64,000 nt of DNA from Saccharina japonica (taxonomy: Eukaryota; Sar; Phaeophyceae; Laminariales; Laminariaceae), in the NCBI GenBank assembly GCA_008828725.1, contig MEHQ01003963.1, forward strand, positions 8,170 to 72,169, read 5' to 3'. A program made the translations under genes and the position numbers. Each line of letters starts with the position of its first letter. Position 1 is the first letter of the stretch. The notes under the pieces are model-generated. The model was given only the letters and a program-made list of their open reading frames with translations. It had not been told where the DNA came from and did not search any database. Shown one piece after another: positions 47,743 through 59,736 of the stretch.

Positions 47743-48283
47743 TGTTAGCATATGGACGTTGAGATCCATACGTATATAATGTGATGTGCAGTCACTACGC
47801 ACTGATACGAGTATATGAGTATCTTACTCCAGATATTCGTGTAATTGCAATATGCGGAAAGATTACGAGTTTGTCTTACTCGTAGTGTGCTCTGTCGTAT
47901 GCCTAAAGCATCTTCATCAGGAACGATGCTGAGAACGCTGCTAGAACGTTAATATAACGCTGTAGAGAACATTGCAGGGAACGGTACACACTACGGTAGA
48001 ATGTAACTGTCCGTAGCATGGGCATTGTAGCGAGATGACCAGGTGCAGGCACCGCCCACCTCCATTCCTCTACTCTACTCCTCTTCCCTCTTCGCTTCTT
48101 CTCTTCTCTTCCTTTTCCATTGATCTCGCTGAGGTCAATCTTCTTTCCACCATGGCCAAATAAACGCCTTTTCATACTATGACTTTTCTTCTTCTTCTCA
48201 AGTGATCTTTACGGACACTTCCGTGCCACCTCTGCCATCTCTCTCCACAGAGACAAAGCCTCGGCACACGCGTCATTCTTTCA
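47743..48283 (+). repeat. 5' LTR
   Basis: TG...CA ends. Contains TATATAA at 47774-47780, a C/T-rich tract near 48060-48120 and AATAAA at 48159-48164, all plausible expression and processing signals for the element. Confidence 0.88.
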
Positions 48284-48294
48284 GGTTATGAGCC
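48284..48294 (+). promoter_or_regulatory. Primer-binding site, half tRNA-iMet type
   Basis: GGTTATGAGCC lies immediately against the LTR end and is the reverse complement of the GGCTCATAACC anticodon arm of initiator Met tRNA. A copia-type site rather than the usual 3'-CCA site. Confidence 0.75.
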
Positions 48295-50196
48295 TCGACT
48301 TTGATCTACGCGCCGACTGGCACCACGGCACGACGTGTCCCGGCGAGCGCGTCACCTTCTACATTCGAAGAAATTTCAAGTTTTCCACTGCGGAAGAATA
48401 CGGTTTTTGCTCCAAACATCAGACGGGTATCATCTTCGCGACAGCATCGACATCGACTCTCATCATCGATTTTCATCAAGCTCGTTCAACAGGGTTACTA
48501 CAAGTAATACTGCTTTCACGCTTTTACACGGGTAGCACGTACGAGTAATGCGTCCGGCTTCACGCTCGTCTGCGTGAAACTCGTACTCGTACATTCAACA
48601 TCGTTTTCACGCTGTACTTGCAAAAATATGTCACCAAATATTTTTGTAACATCACACGCAAAGCTTTGTTTTCGATACTATGATACTGTGAAGCTGTAAG
48701 CGCGAACCAAGGCACGAAACCATTTCTGCTCATCACACGCGAAGCAAGTTCTGCACTACTTCCACGCTGTAAAGCACGAATAAACGTTATAAGACCCCTG
48801 TTTCAACACCATCACCACTAAAGTTAGTTTCGAGCCGGCTTCACGCTAGTTGAACGCGCGAGGTAGTTATTAAAACCGTGTCTTCAAGCTATTGTGCGCG
48901 AAGTACGTACTCACAGATTTGTCCTCGTGCAAGCATCGCCAAAAAGACCTATACGTGCTGAATCATACAGCCAGGTCGTTAACAAATCTGCTACTCGGCG
49001 TAGCATCGGTGGGATGACCTCCTGCTATCCTTTTCCAACATCGGCTTTACGTTTTCACGCGGAAGCACGACTTAAGACTCGGAAGGAAAACTCATCCTCG
49101 CCCACTTTAAAAATGGGAGAGAAGGCCAACAAACGTTGCATCACGCAGCCAGGCCGTCGAAGATTCCGCTATTCCGCCTGCCACGGGAGATCAACCCTGT
49201 CGGTGTATCAGCTTGGCACAGGGGCAGCACCTCTTGCTTTACAAAGAGCTAGCACTTCCAACATCATAGGGGACTTCAAGTTCTTGACCTGCTGCCTGCG
49301 CTGCGATAGCTGCTGAGCTTCGCCATCGTCATCATCGTTAATTACAGAAGGTATCCTCAGCGCTTCATCTTCGCAACTTCTTCAGTTTATGTCACCAGGT
49401 TCTACATCTACTTCGACTACTGCTGCAAGGGCTGCAACATCGCTGCTTCGAGAAGGTATCTGCAACTACGACTAGTACACCAACACCAGTCCCGCGACTT
49501 CTACTCAGCATGTTCAGGTCATCTGCAGCAATATATTAAAAATTTGCTTTTCAAGCTCTTCTTCAAGAATCGGAGACGACAAGACGGCCGCTACCATCTT
49601 ACCAGGATTCCGCTCCACCGCAACACCACGAAAGCGTTCATCAAGCAGCTGACCATCACCATCTCCAGCACAGTGAGAAGCGGCTACGTATTTAGTGACA
49701 TCTAAGCCGAAACGTGAACACCACTCTGGGGGGAATTTGCTGATTTTTCCCATAGTAGGGAGTTCCAACATTTCTTCGTTGCGTTACTGGAAAATTTGCT
49801 CTTACGCCGCAGAACGCGGTCCAACCCAACAACGACTTCAGCCGGCACTCGCACTCTTTGTGCAACACGGCGCAGCACATCATTACGGTCTGACTGCGAG
49901 GACAGGTCTTTACCACTTCTTCAGGGCTCATCGCCATCATCAACATCATCTCACAGCTTCTACACGTACATATCTTGGTCTGCTGTCCTCCAGGGTACAA
50001 GATCCTACAAATAACAGGATCATGAATATCATCAGCAGTGCCACTTATTTTCAACTATTACGGAGGCCCATAGTATCCAGGCCCGGCGGATTTACTTTTT
50101 TTATTCATTTTCTCGGAATTATTGTGTTTGTGGCCATTTTTTTCCGCTCTTTTTTCGAGGAAGCTATCTGCGTTTGGACTAACTTGCGCTTACTCA

Positions 50197-50641
50197 GCCG
50201 CACACAGGGGCGCTACAAAGCAGTACTTACAACCGACGGAAAGCCGAGGACTTTAGCTTTCCAACGATGCTACTTGTAGCCGAAACGATAAAGTTGCACA
50301 TGAGGCAGAGCTGGGAAGGTGGGTACGGCTGCCCATCTTTAGACCCAAGTATCTCAAGAACGACCAAGAGTTGCGGAAAACGCTTACAGGATTCTGCGGC
50401 CGACATCCCTAGCTTTCCATAAATGCATAATACGCCAACTTCCGAGGAGATCTGGTCTTGAAACATCTCCCCCCGTGAAATATAGTACGATTTGAGTACC
50501 ACTATTTTACCACCTCTGCTCTCACCTCCAACAACATACTTTTGGCTACAAGTTGCATCATTGGAAAGCTGAAATCCTCGGCTTTCCGCGGGTCTTAAAT
50601 ATGGGTGTACAGTGTGCCCTCTGTGGGTCTGCGTGGCTGCT
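50197..50641. repeat. Inverted-repeat insertion inside the LTR element
   Basis: About 50197-50300 and 50505-50641 are imperfect reverse complements. The best-matched core is GGAAAGCCGAGGACTTTAGC on the left against the reverse complement of GCTGAAATCCTCGGCTTTCC on the right, continuing through GTAGCC. The middle is about 200 bp. It may be a nested foldback or MITE-like element. No target duplication was identified. Confidence 0.5.
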
Positions 50642-52836
50642 GATTACTCCACATGCAAATACGTTCCGTAGAAAATCAGGGAAAAATTGGCCACACAAAC
50701 CAAAATTCCGAAATGAAAAAGTACATCCGCTGGGCCTGGATACTATGGGCCTCCGTAATAGTACTACTACTACATGTTCAACAAGGTCTACGCAACAACA
50801 GCACGGAAACGAAGATCGACATCATCATGAGCAGCAACAACCAAGTACTAGAGCTGTATTGTACTGCTGTAGGTTGCCCTTTTCTTTCTATTCTTTATCT
50901 CTGTTTTCGTGGGTGAGGGATATACCTTTTGATACACTTTTTATCTGTTGGGTTTGCTTCTTTGCTGTACGTAGAGGTTTTTCACACGAGATCACACATG
51001 ATGCGCACTGCTGTATTCCGTCACGGATACGCATCTGCCTTGTTATAGTTGTTCTTTAGCTTCCCATAGCTTTCCTTTGAGTACGTATCCTAAAAACACA
51101 CTCACCACAACTCACCATGCTGATTTGTACTCCACACATCCCAGTGTAGCTGGACACATACATACCTGTGTCCACGTTTTCTTTTCGATTTCGTTCGATT
51201 TCTAAGTCATAGAATCCATAGTGGGGGGACGTAGCATAGGTACAGTAGATACTTTCTTACGCTTTTTTTGCTAGGATATAGCTCGCTGGTCAACACCACA
51301 GCATCACGAGTCTATTTTGCGATACGATTGCGCCCAAAGTAGTCCATTGCCGTATAGTCCGTCCGGCTCCAAATATCCGAAATTCCGCCATCACCAAGGA
51401 ACACTTATCTCGGGTATGGGAAGGTTGTTGAAAAAAACAGAGATACCCTTAAAACGGCCCTCTCGAGACGGAGATAATAACACGTCCATTTTTTTTATTA
51501 TTATTATTTAGCCTGATGTTTGAAAAAAACGTGAATTTCTGGTCCAAGCTTAGGTAGATTGTAATGTTGCCACACAATATTTAGACTGCGTATTTAGCTA
51601 GCTCGTCACATTTGCGCCTGGGCTTTTTTTCTGTTTGAAAAAAATCGATAAACTGACGGAGATATCGGCAAAAATGCGGATTTTGTAGGTCGTTTTGTCC
51701 AAGTTTACATTAAATAATTTTGTGTGAAATTTTATTTTAGAGGGCGGCAAACGATGAATTGAAGCCATACGCGCAGGGCTTTCTTTTAGTTTTTCCTGGA
51801 AAGCAAAAGTTCGTTAGATATTGAGGATTTATCCCAAAACGACTGATTTTGGCCAATTTTGGCCGGTCTTCTTGTTTTTTTCTTGATGCTGTGTTGCATA
51901 ATTACTTGTTATTAGTGTGAAATTTTGTTTCCGTTCAAAATCTCAGCATCGATTCGTCCTGTGTTTGCGATCACGAATATACAATTTTCAATGTTCAACT
52001 TTATTTTTTGAACTCGGTATAGTATAAAACGTGAATGGAAATAATGTCCCGGATGGACCAACTATCGTTATTTGTTGATATATGTCTAGTACGTACGTAC
52101 ATCCATGTACACAACTGAAATGTGCACTTTTCGCTGTACTCGACGGACGTCATGAGTTCCTACTTCGATTTCATGTTGCTCTAGGTATCAATTCGGGGGC
52201 GCGTTGAATCTCCATTGGACGGGTTGACGCTGCTTTTCTAGAGTATACATCGCTGGTATTCATACCACGATTGTTTTCTTCATTGACTTTGCTTACACCA
52301 GGTTCATATGAGTACGTACGCACGTCTATACTCCACACTGGACACGCGTCTCAGTTTTATCAGATGCCCCTTCAACTATCCAATGTTGATTGCTGGGCAA
52401 ATGAGTATTCACACGTACTGGTACTACATTAGGTCATTGCTATTTTTGTCTGGGTACACACCCACGGACTTTCTTTGTTTCTGCAAGATTGCGTACTATT
52501 TCCGTAGCTCTATAATTGTGGTATTCATTTGAGGGGGCGGGTTGTAAGTACAGCAGATAACTTTCTACGCTTTTCATCGTAGGTTATAACTCAGTGGTCA
52601 TGCACTATGACTCAGTGGTCATACAACCACAATTAGCTTTTCTGACATGAGTACAACCAAATTGCCGCCGTATTCACACGGGACTGAATATGTAGTGAGC
52701 TTTGTGTTTACTGTTTCCCATATTGCCGCTGCATTCGCGCAGGACTGAATATGTTGTACGATTCATTTTGATTTTTGAGTATCAGGTTTCTACATTGTAG
52801 GCATTACTCTAGCTACTGACTTTCATCACGGGGGCG

Positions 52837-53377
52837 TGTTAGCATCTGGACGTTGAGATTCATACGTATCTTTTGTGATGTGCAGTCAATACGCACTGAT
52901 ACGAGCATGTGAGTATCTTAGTCTAGATATTCGTGTAATTGCATTATGCGGATAGATTACGAGTTTGTCTTACTCGTAGTGCGCTCTGTTGTATGCCCAA
53001 AGCATCTTCATCAGGACCGATGCTGACAACGTTGCTAGAACGAGACTATAACGCTGTAGAGAACATTGCAGGGAGCGGTACACGCTACGGTGAAATGTAA
53101 CTGTCCGTAGCATGGGCATTGTACCGAGATGATCAGGTGCAGGCACCGCCCACCTCGATCACTTTACTCTACTCCTCTTCCCTCTTCTCCTTTTCTCCTC
53201 TCTCCCTTTTCAATTGATCTCCCCGAGGTCAATTTTCTTCCCACCATGGCCAAATAAGCGCCTTTTCAAGCTATGACTTTTCTTCTTCTTCTCAAGCGAT
53301 ATTTACGAACACTTCGGTGCCACCTCTGCCATCTCTTTCCACAGAGACAGAACCTCCACACACGCGTTATTCTTTCA
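52837..53377 (+). repeat. 3' LTR
   Basis: Same length and ends as the 5' LTR, but with CAAATAAGCG where the 5' copy has AATAAA. The CTTGA target copy follows at 53378-53382. Confidence 0.88.
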
Positions 53378-53587
53378 CTTGATGCCCAGGGGTGGCGGGT
53401 GTATACTGCCTCCTTGCTTGTCCGAGACCTGACCCGCGTTGAGTACATACACCCGGGGATGTTGCGTGCACTCGCCGTGGAAGAATGAACTGTACCGACA
53501 CTTGATCAATGGTAGCTCCAGCCCCGCCGTGGTCATTATACCAGTCTGTTTAAACTTTGCCGGCCTTCGGCACTGCCGTCGGCAGCC

Positions 53588-53834
53588 GACGCATGCTTCG
53601 ATAGAGGTGCACCATTTGTTTTCTGAGGGCTACTTGAGAAGCTCCATACCCCACCCCAAAACGCATTTTGGAGGGGGGCAACAAAGAGCTACCCGGTGAA
53701 CAATCCCATGACCTATCTAAAATACCAAAATAGCAACACAATAATAACGAAAGTCCGACGATTTCGGGTTAAAAAGACCGACAATTCATCAAACGTTCAA
53801 GCCAAACAGTGCCACCTCTATCGTAGCACGCGTC
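53588..53834 (+). mobile_element. MITE, GACGC family, TSD AGCC
   Basis: Ends are GACGCATGCTTCGATAGAGG and CCTCTATCGTAGCACGCGTC. AGCC lies at 53584-53587 and at 53835-53838. 247 bp, no coding capacity. Confidence 0.9.
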
Positions 53835-53838
53835 AGCC

Positions 53839-56399
53839 GCGAAATTGATGGCTATGTTGTTCGATCTGTCCTGCCTTGAGCAGAATTGTTACCCCACTCG
53901 ATATCTCCGAGACCGAGTGACCTCACGCGGAAGGGCGCACCACGTACGAGATAAGAATGTCATCAGCCACACTCCAATTTAAAACGTTGGGATAACTGAA
54001 ACACACAATACTTACCAGCCAACCGACATCAAGGTGACGACGTTGAGCCATCCAACTCGTCTCTCTTAGTACATGAAGATTGCAACATTCGCCTTGTTAA
54101 TCGGATTACAACCATGGATATGTAGACGTACCCGGAACGAACCACGACAAAAGCCGGCGCTGCTGTAAACCACTACCCTTCCAAGATAACCAAAACCAAG
54201 CTAGCGACGTTTAGTCACATCTGACGCAAGTATCCAGTAAATGCGGCATCGAATGCTCGTCTTCCTGATTGAGTTATGAAGATACAGAGGTAAGAGCACA
54301 AGCACAAAGCGTTGGTTACAATCTTTGAGGCCCCTGTTCCTTAGTTGCATCGAATAGGCCATGTGTCCAACATTTGTACGAAAGAGGGCATACTTCTTTC
54401 ATCGGAAATAGCATTCACTATTCGGGACAAACACTACAGTACACTGGTTTCGTTGTATCCGGCGTCACAGCAGCGGCCGAGACAGCGGTAACAGTACCTA
54501 GGGCTCTTGCCGTTCACAAGTTGGGTAGTAAGAAACCGATACTCGTGTTTCCATGCTGAATACATGTTGTACCACGACCTAAGATAGGTGTTGTTGGTCG
54601 GGTGCCGTACGAACGTTTTCCTGGTATGTCAATGAACCAGTGGCAAAGGGCGCTCAATGCCGGCAACAAAATCAGCCGTGAATTCCCGACGCCTATTTAA
54701 GGTATCGTTAGGCGGCTTATTTATGCATCTCAAGCGTTTTCGTGTCAAGCCGTAACACGTTGCCTAGGTGCTGCTTCTCTTTATCATTATCTCCTCGCAT
54801 TGTTGATCCAATGAGCTATGCCTGTGTTGTTGTGCTTTGTCTCCTAGGTGCGGCGCACCGTTTATACCTTGTGATATGCTTGTGTGTGCCGACGGTTCCC
54901 GCTTATTCTGGGGATTCGACGGTACGCTACTTGTAGTTTTGCCCCCCCCCCATTACCACATCGCCAACAAAGCCCCCAAAGTCCTTGAAAGCGAGACCTA
55001 GAGAGAGTCAAATGCACTCTGAAGTTGGCTGGACTGCACAGGTCATCACTCCAGTATTACAGGTGGTTACTGGCACAGGCGTCAGTTATACGTTTGCTGT
55101 GTAGCTGCTAGACTTCAGCTCCCTCCCCGGTTTGGCGAGGAGGGTCCTGTAAAGGCCAATGCCAAAAAGGCATAGCGTTCTAATCGATTCAATCGCCATC
55201 ATACCCTTATCGGAGTTTACTCTTGTTGACGTAATTTGGGTAAATATATTAAGTTTTAGGTTCCACGGGATCAGCGTCAAATGCGCCCGAAATACGCTCC
55301 AATTTCCGCTACCTATGAACCTTCTACAGGTGCAGCCGTCAGTCGGTATAAGCGTGTGTAGGATGAAGCTCTACGGCCTCTAGGCGGTTAATTACAGTAC
55401 ATTCGGTACACGTGATGCCCATCCCCACACAAGACTGAAGCATACACGTATTGTACCCCAGGGAAAATAGCTTTTAGGATATCTCGATTACCATAGCACT
55501 GCATTCTGCGTCAGTGCTCAGCCCCCAAGCAATATTGTACTGGTAGACTACTACTTTCAGAGAAATACCACGTGATACTTGGTGAAGTACCGTACCTGGC
55601 GACTGCCCCTGAGGTGGACATGCCCGAGAGTGCACACAAGCTTGAGATACAAGCTTGTACACAGCTTCTTCTGTGGCCGCAGCAGGACTCATCCCAGTAA
55701 AATGTAGCTTGTAGCGCTACAGAGGCAGCGTGTATTGGACAAGATGTTCGGAAAGAGGATATCACGTTTTAATACCAACGCCAGACATTAGGGCTCGAGA
55801 GAGGGGTAACTTCGACTGCAGCTTCGTCTATAATTGAAGCCAACATAATTGGCAATATGCCCATTCTGCTGCACAAGATGGAATAGTTTATACGTGCATA
55901 GTCTTGAAAATACGCCCACACAAACTGCACTGAATTGTTCAAGCATAACGGTGTATGCCAGGGCTTCTAATAAGATATGTACACGTCAAATGTAGAAGCA
56001 AATACATGAATCTTAGCTCGAGTCCCTTCCTCTCGCATGCCTCCAGATATGCACTCTAAATACTCCAATGAGTCACTAACCAACGTATACGTTTCTACAA
56101 CACAGTTTTACCTTCGCTGTGAACGCCCCCGACTACCCGGCCCCTTGCCACATTTGCCCGAACACAGGGAGGAAACTTGGTACTGTATATTTGTTGGATA
56201 TGGGTTTGCCAAGCGTGGCACCCTTTGACTTCTTCGATTGTACCCCAGTACTCCAGGATATGGTTTGCCGATCTTTCAACTTGTCAGCTTTGGATCCCAC
56301 CCTGCAGAGACTGACACGTTAACGAGCATCCGTTTTATCATTTTCAGATGTGTGCAGTCGTTCGTCTCGATATTTTTGTGAAACCAATAATTATTTTGG
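53839..56399. other. No gene supported
   Basis: Only short frames. No repeat shared with other parts of the window was noticed. Confidence 0.3.
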
Positions 56400-56852
56400 T
56401 TGTCGCGTGAAATATTTCCACCAAAGAGCGGGATTGGTGTAACAGATGGAAAGGAGAAATTTAAGACAGGGCTCGACTCCGTACGGCGTACACCGTGCTG
56501 GACACATGTTGACGTATATGTGGTAGCACACGAGACATCGCTTGCGATAGAAGTCGCTAGCAGCCCGGGACCGAAACACACCGAGATGGATGCATGGCTG
56601 ACCGAGTGCCTGTCGCTTCCCCCCTCGCCATCGGAGTCGTCGTCGACTCTATTGTCTTCAGTACGAAGCGAGGGCCTAGCGAATAGTATAATGATATGCT
56701 CTCGGTGGAGAACGCTGGAGGACGTGCTGTCTTTCAGTGCACAAGGTGGGCGATACATAGAGGTGTGCGTAAGGTATGAGCGAAGCTACTGCAGGCTGAC
56801 GTTGGTTCCTTCAATATGTGGTGTCCACTGGACGTTAAATACCGTGATGTGA
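56400..56852 (+). CDS. Unrecognised ORF, possible exon
   Basis: An open frame of 150 codons. Its protein-like middle has a Ser/Pro-rich stretch (LPPSPSESSSTLLSSV), and its end is rich in Tyr, Cys and Val. The opposite strand has a frame of similar length (56276-56758), so chance opening is a real possibility. No motif, partner or splice pattern was found. The ATG is only the first in the frame. Confidence 0.2.
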   Translation: MSREIFPPKSGIGVTDGKEKFKTGLDSVRRTPCWTHVDVYVVAHETSLAIEVASSPGPKHTEMDAWLTECLSLPPSPSESSSTLLSSVRSEGLANSIMICSRWRTLEDVLSFSAQGGRYIEVCVRYERSYCRLTLVPSICGVHWTLNTVM

Positions 56853-57211
56853 ATGAGGTTACAGTCGCAGTGTATCTGGCGTTCCGCGCAAGTGTCGAAT
56901 TCTTGGGCGTTCACGACACTGTGTGTTCCTGAAGCTTGAAGCGAAACGTTGAAGAAACGGAGGTCACATGGACAAGCGCGAGCGGACAATCCGTTTGTGC
57001 TGGGGAAGCCTCAATCAACCACAACTGCGATACCACATATCACGCAATACTCCGTAGCTACTCCGCGGTTAATCTGCAGCACTAAAGTAATACCCATGCG
57101 ATCAGGCAAGTATCGGTTATCGTGATGTTTCCACGCGTGATATTGATGTTGACCAGGGAGTGTCATGGCGCTCAGGGGCGTTCTGTAGAAGCAATCCTGC
57201 CGACACCGTGT

Positions 57212-57461
57212 GACGCATGCTACGATAGAGGTGCACAACGTATTTTCTGGAGCTCCTCACTTGAAGAGCTCTAACCCGCACCCAAAACTGATTGTGGTGC
57301 AAGGTAAAAGTGCTCGTATCCTATGAACCATCCCATGGTCAAAGCAAACAAGGAACGATATTGCAACAAAATAATGACAGTCCGCCGATCGTCGGTTAAG
57401 GAGGTCGATCATTCAGAAATTATTTCAGCCAAAAAGTGCTATCTCTACCGTAGCACGCGTC
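57212..57461 (+). mobile_element. MITE, GACGC family, TSD GTGT
   Basis: Ends are GACGCATGCTACGATAGAGG and ATCTCTACCGTAGCACGCGTC. GTGT lies at 57208-57211 and at 57462-57465. 250 bp. Confidence 0.9.
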
Positions 57462-57646
57462 GTGTATTGTATACTTTGCATCGACTCCAGCCTTACTTAT
57501 CCCGGTGGCTATGTTGTTAGTTAGCCCTTCCATAACCGTAGCTTAGAGCTGCTTTGAGATTTTTCCTTCCAAGGAAAGCACCAGCTATACGTGTTGCGCA
57601 GAGGTTTGCAATATGCCCCTATAATTCGCAGGCGTAGCATTTGCGG

Positions 57647-58269
57647 TTAGAGCCCTGCGGTGTACGCTACCTCCAGTATCTGTAGATCCTCTGCTCTGTC
57701 CGACAATTCGTCCGGGTCGTGCATCACAACGGCATTCACGTGCGCCATCGCAGGGAACGTTAGCATCACCGGTATGAACATGGCTACACACGCCAATTTG
57801 TGATTTGTTGCAAGAACTCTCAGCCCCACGAACAATGTTTCGTGCCCGCATGCTCTGTAAATAATATAGTCCCGGTCATGCACGTGGGGGTAGACCGACT
57901 TCATGTAACTAGGCCGTGCATTGAGAGCCGTTGCTACCGGTGGGCTGACATCGACCGTCTGTACACGCGTGATGAATATATCATTAAGCTTTTCACCACT
58001 GGCAATATTGTCCTCCACAGACATGCCTTCATGTTGTAGATGGCATCGGAAAAGGCCTTGTGGTACGCGGTGATTCTACCGACCGTCGCCAGCACATCGT
58101 CAGCACTATACGTAAGAAACTCCAGCTTGGACACAGCGAGCTCGTCTTGTTTGGCCAACGTTATATGCCTCACAAACGGGGTACTCCGACTGTACATCAT
58201 TTTATCGCATATCATATTTATGGGGGTGCTGCAACTGCTGGAAGTCCCCCATAGAGTGCAAACGCGCAT
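57647..58269 (-). pseudogene. Possible frameshifted coding remnant, unrecognised
   Basis: Two minus-strand frames overlap at 57934-58024. The upper one (57934-58269) is protein-like until about the residues NMKA, where the lower one (57647-58024) takes over with MSVEDNIASGEKLNDIFITR and stays protein-like to its end. This is what one frameshift, or a missed splice, would give. The combined reading would be about 200 residues with no membrane segment. Family unknown. Confidence 0.25.
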
Positions 58270-58529
58270 ATGTACGACTGGACAAGAGACCTGAGATGTC
58301 GACGTATCGTATATGTTGAGATTGAAAAAAGCATATACTACCCTGCTATCAGACTGCTGCTACGGTAGGGGGGGTCATGTATAGGTGCCTATTTGTCTCC
58401 TGCAAAGAGCCTCTAGGCCGAGTGACTGCTTTACTGCGTTGTACTCATATTACCATACGTATTTGGTTTTCGTTGTTCTATATGAACCGCCATTGTAGGT
58501 GTTTTTACGCAACGCCAACAAACCATGTT

Positions 58530-58622
58530 TAGGTCCAATTTTCAGTTAGATTCGGAGCCACTCGTCCGAGTGGCCAAAACCCGGTAGTGAAAATGGGGGT
58601 ACCCCCTATCGTAGCACCTGTC
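58530..58622 (+). mobile_element. Possible MITE fragment
   Basis: Ends in CCCCTATCGTAGCACCTGTC, close to the right end of the GACGC family. The interior is too decayed to be sure. Confidence 0.3.
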
Positions 58623-59296
58623 ATCATACAATGTATTTTTACTTTAACCCTCCTCACCATATGTGTACAACGTTATGCCTAATATGATTGTGCTACACTA
58701 TACAGCACGATACTAAAGGTTGTATCTGGAGGTTTACCGCCGTTGTACAATTCGAGCCCTCGAATACCGTGCTGAAACCGAACCGATACCATGAAGGGCG
58801 ATGCGAACGCCATAACAAACGTCGTTAGCCACCTGTACGTGCGAACGCCAACTGCTAGCGGCATCGCCGCCTCTACATGTGACCATGACCGTATATTAAC
58901 GACTGCGCTATACTTAGCTTAATCCCTTGCAGCTTGAAACCCTCACCTTCACCCGATCGACCACCAGGAAGCACAAATGTCGTCAACGCTTCAACCCCAA
59001 CAACAGTAAATTTGACCTTTTTCGGAATCAAGCCCACCGGCCTTTACAAGAAGCGACACACCAAACGACACAAAAAAGCTGCGACCAATTCGCGATCTTC
59101 GCTGAAATCAACCCAGCCCCGTGTTCAGCAGTGATCACGCACCAGTAACACTCTACTGGAAAGACGCACACCCTGAGTGCAAACCGAACATGTATACACA
59201 ACGTCAAACAGAGATAGGGCTTTTCAACAGAACAATGATAACAATGTTTCCTCGCATTTAAAACAACTCGACCCATCATATCGACGTATCGTTCGA

Positions 59297-59549
59297 AGCG
59301 CATGCTACGATAGAAGTGTACCGTGTTTTTTCTGAGCTCCTCACCTAAGGAGCGTCATTCCTTACCGAAAAAAAATGATTTGGAGGAACATAAAAGTGCT
59401 GCCGGATGAGAAATATCATCACCGGAGTATACTTTGAAACATATATCGTCACAAAAATGAAAGTAAATTCCGACGAATCTGGGTTAAGGAGCCCGATCGT
59501 TCAGAAAACGATTCAGCCAAAAAGTGCTACCTCTATCGTAGCACGCGTC
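59297..59549 (+). mobile_element. MITE, GACGC family, TSD TCGA
   Basis: The first three bases are mutated (AGC for GAC), then GCATGCTACGATAGAAG follows. The right end is CCTCTATCGTAGCACGCGTC. TCGA lies at 59293-59296 and at 59550-59553. It sits 188 bp downstream of the stop codon of the membrane-protein gene. Confidence 0.88.
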
Positions 59550-59736
59550 TCGACAGAATGCTCCAAATGCAGGGGATATTAGCGTCCATCAACCCTCCCC
59601 TTCTCCTCTGCTCCCATTACTTCGTCGACCAGGCGGTAGTAAGTCAGATGTCTGGGACATTCCTCTGTTTCCCCTGCTCGTGGAGGTGGACACCGCAACA
59701 CCACCTTCCGTACATGTCATCAGCAAACGATGCGTC

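Larger units (their letters stand above)
48284..52836 (+). other. LTR element interior, no recognised ORF
   Basis: Frames reach 194 codons (49695-50279, +), but none shows protease, integrase, reverse transcriptase or zinc-knuckle motifs. A minus-strand frame at 49514-49771 has protein-like composition, but its family is unknown. A G-run with GGCG just before the 3' LTR (52830-52836) is the likely polypurine tract. Confidence 0.6.
47743..53377 (+). mobile_element. Copia-like LTR retroelement, non-autonomous
   Basis: Two direct repeats of exactly 541 bp (47743-48283 and 52837-53377) begin TGTTAGCAT and end ATTCTTTCA. The 5-bp CTTGA precedes the left one (47738-47742) and follows the right one (53378-53382). 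By my hand count the LTRs differ at about 54 positions with no gap, about 90% identity, so the insertion is not recent. Directly after the left LTR, GGTTATGAGCC (48284-48294) is complementary to the anticodon arm of initiator Met tRNA. This is the half-tRNA priming known from Drosophila copia, and it sets the orientation to +. The 4553-bp interior has no recognisable gag, protease, integrase or reverse transcriptase frame. It therefore looks like a large non-autonomous derivative, moved by proteins encoded elsewhere, or one that has decayed. Confidence 0.88.

Noticed and set aside
49514..49771. Protein-like minus-strand frame inside the LTR element as a captured host gene
   Set aside because: Too short, with stops just upstream and no recognised homologue; left as part of the interior.
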